A stretch of 64,000 bases of DNA, taken from positions 248,001 to 312,000 of the forward strand of contig CAWFGB010000002.1 in NCBI GenBank assembly GCA_963815285.1, read 5' to 3'. The DNA is from JACCSI01 sp963815285 (lineage in GTDB: Bacteria; Acidobacteriota; Vicinamibacteria; Vicinamibacterales; UBA2999). The position numbers and the translations under genes are program-made. Position 1 is the stretch's first letter, and each line of letters starts with the position of its first letter. Under the pieces are notes generated by a model. That model was not told the DNA's origin, searched no databases, and worked only from the letters and a program-made list of their open reading frames with translations. This document shows positions 52,311 to 59,397 of this stretch, piece by piece.

Positions 52311-53564
52311 ATGAACATCGCTGTGATGACAAACGAGTACCCGCCGCACGTGTATGGCGGCGCTGGGGTGCATGTCGAGTATCTGACGCGCGAGCTCGCC
52401 CGCCTGGATGGCGGTGCGCACACCGTCAAAGTATTGTGCTTCGGGGATCAGCTGAAGCAGGATGGCACGCTCCACGTGCAAGGTGTTCGCGCGCCGGTCG
52501 AGTTGCCAGCGCAGGATCCGCGGCACGCCAAGCTGTTCTCGACGTTGCTTCAGGATCTCGTGATGGCTGGCACCCTGGCTGACGTCGACATCGTGCACTG
52601 TCACACGTGGTACACGCATCTTGCCGGCTGCATCGGAAAGCACCTGGAGAATGCGCCGCTGGTGCTCACCACGCATTCACTCGAGCCGCATCGACCGTGG
52701 AAAGTCGAGCAGCTGGGAACGGCCTACGATGTGTCGAGCTGGGTAGAACGTGTGGCCTACGAAGCAGCCGACGGCGTGATCGCTGTATCTGAATCGATGA
52801 AGCGCGACGTGCACGAGGCATACCGCGTCGCCTTTGACCGGATTCGCGTGATTCACAACGGCATCGATCTCAATCAGTACCGCCCGTCGCCTGATCCGTC
52901 CGTCCTGAAGGCGCTGCAGATTGACCCGGACATACCCTATGTCCTGTTCGTCGGCCGCATCACACGGCAGAAGGGCATCATCCACCTGGTCAACGCCATC
53001 AGGCACTTCCAGCCTGGTGTTCAGGTCGTGCTCTGTGCCGGAGCACCCGACACACTGGAAATCGCGAAGGAGATGTCCGAGGCGGTGGACCGCGCCCGCG
53101 CCGACAGCCCGCACCCGATCATCTGGATTCGGGAGATGCTGCCCAAGGACACGATCATCACGCTCTACACGCATGCAGCGATCTTCGTGTGTCCGTCGGT
53201 GTACGAGCCGTTCGGCATCATCAATCTCGAAGCCATGGCGTGTGAGACGCCAGTTGTGGCGTCCGCTGTCGGCGGCATTCCCGAGGTTGTCGATCACGGG
53301 ACAACCGGCCTGCTGGTCGCGGCGGAGGTACTGGGGCCAACCGAAGTGGAGCCTCGGCATCCGGAACAGTTCTCGAAGGACCTCGCCAATGCCGTGAACT
53401 GCCTGATGTCGGATCCGGACCTGCGCACGAGGATGGCCAGCGCGGCGCGCGCGCGCGTCGAAGAGCAGTTCAGTTGGACGAGCGTCGCGCGCAGAACGCT
53501 CGAGTTCTATGCCCACGTCATCGAAAAGCACGCCGCCGCCCGCCGCAATGGGAATCTTGTGTGA
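52311..53564 (+). CDS. glgA: Glycogen-synthase-type glycosyltransferase (GT4/GlgA, actinobacterial form)
   Basis: 417 residues. MNIAVMTNEYPPHVYGGAGVHVEYLTREL and DIVHCHTWYTHLAG open the N domain. The C domain has YVLFVGRITRQKGIIHLVNAI, WIREMLPKDTIITLYTHAAIFVCPSVYEPFGIINLEAMACETPVVASAVGGIPEVV. This matches the shorter, actinobacterial-type GlgA (also called GlgM) and not classical E. coli GlgA. It uses ADP- or UDP-glucose. The stop shares one base with the ATG of the next gene (TGATG). Confidence 0.9.
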   Translation: MNIAVMTNEYPPHVYGGAGVHVEYLTRELARLDGGAHTVKVLCFGDQLKQDGTLHVQGVRAPVELPAQDPRHAKLFSTLLQDLVMAGTLADVDIVHCHTWYTHLAGCIGKHLENAPLVLTTHSLEPHRPWKVEQLGTAYDVSSWVERVAYEAADGVIAVSESMKRDVHEAYRVAFDRIRVIHNGIDLNQYRPSPDPSVLKALQIDPDIPYVLFVGRITRQKGIIHLVNAIRHFQPGVQVVLCAGAPDTLEIAKEMSEAVDRARADSPHPIIWIREMLPKDTIITLYTHAAIFVCPSVYEPFGIINLEAMACETPVVASAVGGIPEVVDHGTTGLLVAAEVLGPTEVEPRHPEQFSKDLANAVNCLMSDPDLRTRMASAARARVEEQFSWTSVARRTLEFYAHVIEKHAAARRNGNLV

Positions 53565-54007
53565 TGTTGGCTGATCGCGGGCGCGAACACGTCGGCGTTC
53601 AATCGCCGTACGCCATCGTGCTTTTTGACGGCGTCTGCGGTCTTTGCAACTGGTCCATCGATTTCCTGCTCCGTCATGATCGACATGGAGCTTTGCGCTT
53701 CGCGCCGCTGCAGTCGCAAGCCGGACAGGCCCTCCTTCGTGAGCACGGCCTGAACCCGGCCGAGTTCTCATCGGCTGTCGTCATCGACGGTTCACAGGTG
53801 TACCGCCGTTCTGACGCGGCGCTCCACGCATTGTGGCGACTCGGCAGGCTCTGGCGCGCGCTCGCGGTCCTTGCACGAGTGTTGCCTCGCTCAGGCCGCG
53901 ACGCGATCTACGACTGGGTGGCGAACAATCGGTATCGGTGGTTCGGGCAGCGGTCGAGCTGCCGGATTCCCGCTCCGGACGAGCGTCAACGCTTCCTGCC
54001 CGACTGA
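53564..54007 (+). CDS. DCC-family thiol-disulfide oxidoreductase-like protein (DUF393)
   Basis: 147 residues from the ATG at 53564 (a GTG three bases earlier is also possible). The DCC motif is VLFDGVCGLCNWSIDFLLRHD (DxxCxxC) at about residue 22, then RFAPLQSQAGQALL and the C-terminal YRWFGQRSSCRIP with another Cys. The family is thioredoxin-like and of unknown substrate. Coupled to the glycosyltransferase gene by TGATG. Confidence 0.9.
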   Translation: MLADRGREHVGVQSPYAIVLFDGVCGLCNWSIDFLLRHDRHGALRFAPLQSQAGQALLREHGLNPAEFSSAVVIDGSQVYRRSDAALHALWRLGRLWRALAVLARVLPRSGRDAIYDWVANNRYRWFGQRSSCRIPAPDERQRFLPD

Positions 54008-54141
54008 CCGCCCCTGCCAAGACCGCTGTGTCAAGACCCTCGGTCTCGTGGGCAGTCAGGCTTGTCGCTCTCAGTTGGACTGCGATGAGAACGGCTACGA
54101 CCTAGGGCTCTAGGTGACTGCCACGGTCATTGGGTACGGTG

Positions 54142-54378
54142 TTACGCCGCAAGCGCCAACCGGCCGACAATAAGACCACTGATCGTGACGAGCATTACCC
54201 AGCCAAGATAGCGCAGCCACTGGTGATCGTCATCATCGGCGCGCGTCATGCACCAGCAAAACCACATTGCGATGCCGACACCGACGCCATCACCTGCGAC
54301 CACGTACAGCATCGCACCCAGTAGGCAGCATAAAACCGGCGCCATCCATGCTCGACGTGCGGCTTGCATGATTAGCAA
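54142..54378 (-). CDS. Possible small membrane protein
   Basis: 78 residues with two hydrophobic helices (APVLCCLLGAMLYVVAGDGVGVGIAMWFCW and LGWVMLVTISGLIVG) around an Asp-rich loop (RADDDDHQW). No ribosome site of note and no family known, so it may be chance. The remaining bases of the 54008-54677 gap show no gene I can support and are less GC-rich than the surroundings. Confidence 0.35.
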   Translation of the reverse strand: MLIMQAARRAWMAPVLCCLLGAMLYVVAGDGVGVGIAMWFCWCMTRADDDDHQWLRYLGWVMLVTISGLIVGRLALAA

Positions 54379-54677
54379 TTATCTCGCGCCTCGAGCTTCG
54401 ATGAGCCTGGATGAACGCCTCTGCAGGTTCAGCTGCGGAGCGTCACAGCATAGTCGACATTCGCATCAGAAATACAACGCGAACTGGCGTCGCTTTCGCA
54501 TCTATGAGGCCAGCTACTGGGGCTAGGAGGGCAGCTCTTCTGCGCGGGAGGCGTGCGCGACGATGTTTGTTAGTATTTGCCGCCTTCCACCTTACCCGAG
54601 AGCTCAGGCGGTGAGCTCTGCCACGGCTTAAACGGCACTGCGTCGGCTCATTCACGATGTGAGGCCGCTCCGTTGGC

Positions 54678-55337
54678 TTAGCTGCTTCCCGTAGCCGAGT
54701 GCGGCGCGTGAACCGGCTTCGACTCCGGAGACCCCCACTGACGAAGCCAGATTGACAGCACCACGATCGCGAGCACCGCAAGAAACTCACTCTGCCAGTT
54801 TTGGAACGATTCGTACCAGAACTGCGGGGACTGGAGGTAGTCAGTCGTCGACACCAGCTCAGACGAGCCGTGTTCGAGCTGTTTGTCGTTATACCTGCGT
54901 GCTCCAGTAACCGCATGACCAGCGAATGAAAACAGGAACATGAACAGAAACGCCAAGCTCAGAGAATTCCTGTAGAGGCTGAGTCGCCATCCACCTGCCT
55001 TCACAGGACCAGGTGCATCGGGATCGGCTTGGTGCGCGCGCGGGTCCTCTTCGACTTCATTCGTCCCGTCGTGCTTCTTCGACTCTGACGAACCTCGCTG
55101 ATACAGAAAAACAGTCAGGATGACGTAAAACCCCATCTGCAGGAACTCGCTCTCCCAGTTCTCGAAGATCGTCTCTCCGAACTCACTCGTCCGGACGAAC
55201 TCTCCAAACGAGACTCCGGGTTGACCGTGCTGCCGCTCCTCGGCGTTGTGGGTCAACCAACCCGCGTACGCGTGCCCGAAGAGACTGATTCCGAAGAGGA
55301 GGCTCAAGACAATCGACAAACTATGATTGCGCCACAT
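54678..55337 (-). CDS. DUF6766 family membrane protein
   Basis: 219 residues, four membrane helices in two similar halves. Each half has a helix ending GHA (FGISLFGHAYAGW and FLFSFAGHAVTGA), an amphipathic loop with a motif (ETIFENWESEFLQMG and YESFQNWQSEFLAV: NWxSEFL) and a second helix followed by LYQRGS or LRQWGSPESK. The internal repeat is the DUF6766 pattern. Function unknown. Confidence 0.85.
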   Translation of the reverse strand: MWRNHSLSIVLSLLFGISLFGHAYAGWLTHNAEERQHGQPGVSFGEFVRTSEFGETIFENWESEFLQMGFYVILTVFLYQRGSSESKKHDGTNEVEEDPRAHQADPDAPGPVKAGGWRLSLYRNSLSLAFLFMFLFSFAGHAVTGARRYNDKQLEHGSSELVSTTDYLQSPQFWYESFQNWQSEFLAVLAIVVLSIWLRQWGSPESKPVHAPHSATGSS

Positions 55338-55739
55338 GGGCAGTTATTGAACCACGCTTTGCTGTCATCCTGCTCTCGCTCGATGCCTCGTGATCCGGAC
55401 TGCAGACGTCCGGCTCGCCATCAGAACCTCATCGTCGGACTTGCCTCGTGAGCGGGCGCGTCACCGTTGCGGAGGAGGGGGCGCAGGGGCACGGCAACGA
55501 CAAAGCCGGTCGACCTCTCGAAAGAAACCGCGCTGAACTTCAAACCAGGAAGGTTGCAATTACAGCCCGCCCATCAACCAACGCGTCCGTTGAGCGCACA
55601 CTTCGAACTGTCCGCTGCCACGCGAACCCCGGCAGATCTGGACGCGCGCCTTCTGTGTGTTCTGTGTGTTCTGTGGATCGCCGTCCTGTGGACCACCCTC
55701 CGCGCCCTGGTCAGGCTGTGGAGACAGAAAGCCGTAACC
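55338..55739. other. Gene-poor stretch with a TTCTGTGTG repeat
   Basis: 402 bases with no convincing gene. At 55651-55676 TTCTGTGTG is repeated nearly three times (TTCTGTGTGTTCTGTGTGTTCTGTGG). A plus-strand frame through it (LCVLCVLW) is open but runs antisense into the next gene and has no ribosome site, so I do not call it. Confidence 0.6.
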
Positions 55740-56342
55740 CTACTGGATAGAATCCGAGCGCTCGAGAGCGTCGCGAATGTTCATCAGGTTCTGGAGTTCG
55801 CGATCGAGCCGCCGCCGCTGATACATCGCCAAGACCGCTAGCCCTCCAGAAATCGTCAGCAGCGTGAGTACGGGTGCGGAGGTCAAGAACGTCCAGGGCT
55901 GAAGCGGCACTACGGCGGCAGCTGTCCGATATCGCCACACGAGCATGAACACGAAGAGTACTACGTACAAGATCGCCGACGCCGTGATCCCGTCGCGCCG
56001 AGCGTAACGGCTGCGAATCGCGTACTCCAGAAACGCCGCGGTGGTTTCCGAGAGCGGTCGCGACGGACCGCGGAGCCATTCCAGTTGAATTGTCAGCGCC
56101 CACGCGACGGCGATGAAGACCCACACTGTGAAGGCGAGCACGAACACATTGGCCTCGCCAGATCGCGCCGCCCACAAGCTGGTTCCGCCGCCCATGAGGA
56201 CGGTCACTGCGATCGAGCCCAGCAGCCTAAGGCGTCTGCCACGCAGGTCACGCTCGACGCGTCGACGGAGCTCAATCGGCACCGCAGGTTGTGCCTGCCA
56301 CTGCCGCTGCCAGTCTTCGAGCTCGTCGTCTGCCTTCATCAT
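55740..56342 (-). CDS. Membrane protein partnered with an ECF sigma factor (possible anti-sigma)
   Basis: 200 residues; the ATG overlaps the sigma-factor stop by four bases. A cytoplasmic helical N-terminus (DDELEDWQRQWQAQPAVPIELRRRVERDLRGRRLR) precedes four membrane helices. This order resembles membrane anti-sigma factors, but no ZAS zinc motif (HxxxCxxC) is present. The position immediately after the sigma gene is the main support. Confidence 0.7.
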   Translation of the reverse strand: MMKADDELEDWQRQWQAQPAVPIELRRRVERDLRGRRLRLLGSIAVTVLMGGGTSLWAARSGEANVFVLAFTVWVFIAVAWALTIQLEWLRGPSRPLSETTAAFLEYAIRSRYARRDGITASAILYVVLFVFMLVWRYRTAAAVVPLQPWTFLTSAPVLTLLTISGGLAVLAMYQRRRLDRELQNLMNIRDALERSDSIQ

Positions 56343-56842
56343 GTCCTCTCCAGAATCTGGCGCAATAACTGCCGCGCGCGGGTGAGTCGGGCGCCGACAT
56401 TGCTTTCGGAGATGCCCAGCACGTCAGCGATCTCGGCATAGCTCAGGCCCTCGAGTGAAAGCGTCACGACCTGCCGGTATCCAACCGAGAGGCGCTGCAC
56501 GGCCGCCATCAGGTGCCGCCCCTGCTGCGCAGTGGCAAGCGTTTGCTCTGGGGTGGGAGCCGCATCCGCGATTTCGAGATCATCCGCCAGGACCGCCGAC
56601 GCCGTCCGCCGGCGGGCGATGTGACTGATGCCACGGTTGTGCGCGATGCGAAATACGAAGGTACGCTCCGAACACTCGCCGCGAAAAGCCGGCAACGCGC
56701 GCCAAATCGCAATGACGATGTCCTGAAACAGGTCGTCGCGGTCGGCGGCGTCGCGCGTATAGCTCGCGGCGACGCGGCCCAGCGACCGCCCATACGCGGC
56801 GAGCAGAGCCTCGAGACGACGATCCAGATCGAGTTGTGACAG
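56339..56842 (-). CDS. ECF-type RNA polymerase sigma factor with non-canonical start
   Basis: The sigma-70 region 4 helix-turn-helix is clear (GYRQVVTLSLEGLSYAEIADVLGISESNVGARLTRARQLL). Region 2 is RDDLFQDIVIAIWRALPAFRGECSERTFVFRIAHNRG. Region 2 requires the frame to begin well before the first conventional codon, a TTG at 56695. Tracing back, there is no in-frame ATG, GTG or TTG before the upstream gene's stop. The most plausible start is a CTG at 56842 (Leu-Ser-Gln-Leu-Asp), giving 167 residues, a normal ECF length. A lost start codon or a small upstream error would also explain it. Confidence 0.78.
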   Translation of the reverse strand: MSQLDLDRRLEALLAAYGRSLGRVAASYTRDAADRDDLFQDIVIAIWRALPAFRGECSERTFVFRIAHNRGISHIARRRTASAVLADDLEIADAAPTPEQTLATAQQGRHLMAAVQRLSVGYRQVVTLSLEGLSYAEIADVLGISESNVGARLTRARQLLRQILERT

Positions 56843-56856
56843 AACGCCCCCGGCCT

Positions 56857-58302
56857 TTACCGAGCAGTGACGGCGGCGGTTAACTCTTCGAAACTGAACG
56901 TGCGGCCATTCGACACGACGGTGTGGACGTCCTTGATGTTCGTCACATCAGCCAGCGGATTCTGATTCAGAAACACGAGGTCCGCTTCGAATCCTGGTTC
57001 GAGCCGACCGGTGACCCCGCCAAAGCCGAGACGCTGCGCACCGCGCGACGTGCTCAGCCGCAGGACGTCCCAGATTGGAATACCAGCATCGACGTGCAAC
57101 TGCAGTTCGCGTGCGTAGAGCGGCGTACCTCCGTGCCCATCGGTGCCAATCAACAACGGCACGCCAGCTTCGTGGAGCCGCCTGGCAAGGCGCTGGACAG
57201 TCGGCATCACCGCACGCGCGCGCCTGAAGTCGTCCGCGGTCCAGCTTGTCGCGCTCGCCTTCAATTGCCGATCGCTCGCGTCACGTACGGCGGAATGGCT
57301 GTACTGACGGTCGCCCGCCGGAACGACGCGCTCCAGATGGTCGACGTTATACACGAGTTCATTGACAATCATCGTGAGATCAACCCTCACCTGTCGTGCC
57401 GCCAATCCGTCAATCAATTCCTGCATTTCTGGACCGTTGAGATCGACGAGCTCGAACCAGCGATACATGAACTTGGAGTCCCTCCCGAGGCTTGCGAGAT
57501 ATTGCTCGCGCAGTGGCTGTGGGAGTAGATCCACGCTTGTGGGCAGCGCATGGGTCAGATCATCGATGCCAAGCTGCAGCGCACGCATCCAGCTGACGCG
57601 GTCTAAATGTGCGATGGCGCGCAGCCCGTGATCATGCGCGACGCGAATGCCTGTCGACAACTCCTCCTCGGTGAGCGACACATAGAGTTTGAAGTACTTC
57701 ATGCCGAGGTCCGCCTGCCGCTTCCCCTCTGCTTGCCACTCGGCTTCAGTTCGCGGATAGGTGAAGGCAGCCCCAGTAAACGGAGGCGGCTGCACTACGG
57801 CCCCAGCATGCACGGCCTCGGGTCCAATCCAAACGCCCGAGGCGACCTGCTCGTCGTAACGCGCGTTGGCCGCTGGGTCACCGCCGGGATTGCGGACTGT
57901 CGTCACCCCAAACGCGAGCGCCATCTTCGCGTTGAATTGCGTGATCTCGTCCACGCTTTCAATCGTCACAGCAGGTGCGCCGTTGACCAGGTCAATTTTG
58001 TGCGGCCCGGCGGTGATGTGCGCGTGCGCGTCCACGAATCCCGGCATGCCGAAACGACCTCGCAAGTCACGGGTTGATCTGAACTCGCCGGCCGGAGGAT
58101 CTCCCGCGCCGATCGCCACCAGCTTTCTGCCGGTGACGACGATGTACGCGTCTGGTGTGACGGTTTCGCGTTCGGGATCGATCAGGGTGAATCCGTGAAA
58201 AAGGTCCGACTGCCGGTAATCCGCCGTGGGTGCGCACGCGCCAAGCGTCACCGCCAGTGCACAGAGGGTCATCCGAAGGCCGAGTGTGCTGTTGGCTGCC
58301 AT
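56857..58302 (-). CDS. Exported amidohydrolase (imidazolonepropionase/dipeptidase-like), lipoprotein
   Basis: 481 residues from the ATG at 58302, chosen because it opens a lipoprotein signal (LCALAVTLGACAPTA). Amidohydrolase motifs: LRGRFGMPGFVDAHAHITAG (HxH metal site), FGVTTVRNPGGDP, RAIAHLDRVSWMRALQLGIDDLTHALP (metal His residues), VPLLIGTDGHGGTPLYAREL (metal Asp) and the terminal GRLEPGFEADLVFLNQNPLADVTNIKDV. It lies just upstream of the sigma factor, 14 bases apart, so probably in the same unit. Substrate unknown. Confidence 0.88.
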   Translation of the reverse strand: MAANSTLGLRMTLCALAVTLGACAPTADYRQSDLFHGFTLIDPERETVTPDAYIVVTGRKLVAIGAGDPPAGEFRSTRDLRGRFGMPGFVDAHAHITAGPHKIDLVNGAPAVTIESVDEITQFNAKMALAFGVTTVRNPGGDPAANARYDEQVASGVWIGPEAVHAGAVVQPPPFTGAAFTYPRTEAEWQAEGKRQADLGMKYFKLYVSLTEEELSTGIRVAHDHGLRAIAHLDRVSWMRALQLGIDDLTHALPTSVDLLPQPLREQYLASLGRDSKFMYRWFELVDLNGPEMQELIDGLAARQVRVDLTMIVNELVYNVDHLERVVPAGDRQYSHSAVRDASDRQLKASATSWTADDFRRARAVMPTVQRLARRLHEAGVPLLIGTDGHGGTPLYARELQLHVDAGIPIWDVLRLSTSRGAQRLGFGGVTGRLEPGFEADLVFLNQNPLADVTNIKDVHTVVSNGRTFSFEELTAAVTAR

Positions 58303-58576
58303 CGTGAAGGTAGTCTGCGGGCGGCAGATTTTCTTACAGCTGGACGCATCCTGGTCTGCAACTTCAGTCGCAGTTAGCAGGCGTCGACTCCGCACTTGGC
58401 GGAATCAATGTTCACGGGTGACGGGATCGGCGGGCCGTTTGGCAGCTCTAGCGTATTCGTGACCACTTAGGGATCGCTAACGCGCCGGCGTCCGCGGCCG
58501 TGAACAAGCAACACTGGCGAATCTGTTGACGAAGATTGGAGGCGCCACCGAGATGGGCACGGGGACGGAGGTTGCT

Positions 58577-58920
58577 TCACGCACGAATCAGCAAGCCCAT
58601 GACTGCCGCCCCCGCAATCAACCACAGCTCCGAGATCCTCCATCGCGTCAACACGGCGAACGTTGCGACGGCGATGAGCACCGTCGGCAGGTCGACCAGC
58701 GAACGTGTGGCGAGCACGTAGTCGGCGCCAGCGATCGCACCAGTTGCCGCAGCAGACACGCCCTCAACGAAACCCTTGACGATCGGTTGATCACGATGCT
58801 GCCGGAAGTACGGCGCCGGAATGATTACGAAGAGGTAGACCGGCAAAAACACCCCGACCGCCGCGACCACCATTCCTGAGGCGAGGAGATCCGGGATGCC
58901 TTCCCCAGCCTCTCCATGCG
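58577..58920 (-). pseudogene. Chromate transporter (ChrA) C-terminal remnant
   Basis: Only the last part of a ChrA-type transporter remains: VVAAVGVFLPVYLFVIIPAPYFRQHRDQPIVKGFVEGVSAAATGAIAGADYVLATRSLVDLPTVLIAV, then a final helix. The frame is open upstream to 59347, but that part has no ChrA likeness and is antisense to another remnant. An intact protein would be about 400 residues. Confidence 0.65.
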
Positions 58921-58990
58921 GCTCGACCAAGAGCCGCGGCACGTCGATCTCAACATGGACATTCCGCAGTAGCGGGGGCTCACTTTCGAC

Positions 58991-59308
58991 GTGAACCTCA
59001 ATCTCCAGGGCGACGAATTGCACCTGAGCGCCGGTGCCTTTTGGCTGGAGTGGTTCCCCTGCACGAAGCCAGACGTTGTTGAGGCCTATCGGAACGCCGT
59101 GCACGGCCTCGTCAGCGGCGTTTACCGGATTCGCGAGCACCACCGCGGTGGCAAACCGTTCAAAGCGGAGTTCCAGAGACCAGTCGGGAGCGGCTGGCAG
59201 ACGATCGGTACTGGTACGGGTGGGCATGGCCGTTTCCGCGACGCACGGTCGAGAGGTATTGCAGAACGTGACCAACGCCGAGTCCGCGGGTTGACATGGA
59301 AAGTTTGA
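58991..59308 (+). pseudogene. Hypothetical protein remnant
   Basis: A stretch of about 75 residues looks like real protein (LQGDELHLSAGAFWLEWFPC, PDVVEAYRNAVHGLVSGVYRI, RGGKPFKAEFQRPVGSGWQTIG) but begins right after an in-frame TAG and trails into an Arg-rich tail. No start with a ribosome site. Read as the decayed end of an unknown gene. Confidence 0.4.
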
Positions 59309-59318
59309 CGTCACGTCG

Positions 59319-59358
59319 TCAGCCGGAGGTCGCGGGTTCGCGCCCAATCAGCCCCGCT
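59319..59358 (+). repeat. tRNA-like 3' remnant
   Basis: GGAGGTCGCGGGTTCG (59325-59340) followed by CGCCCAATCAGCCCCGC resembles the variable-loop/T-arm/acceptor end of a tRNA with a GCGGGTTCG T-arm. The 3' T-stem no longer pairs fully and there is no 5' half. It lies between the ChrA-side remnants and the ADOP permease. Confidence 0.45.
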
Positions 59359-59397
59359 CGACCTCGCCGCTGGTGCGACGGTGCAGGACGGAACCAA

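Noticed and set aside
52677..53771. 364-codon minus-strand frame opposite the glycogen-synthase gene
   Set aside because: Shadow frame with His/Arg-rich antisense composition.
55467..55841. 124-codon plus-strand frame through the TTCTGTGTG repeat
   Set aside because: Overlaps the end of a better-supported minus-strand gene, has no ribosome site, and its hydrophobic stretch is just the repeat translated.
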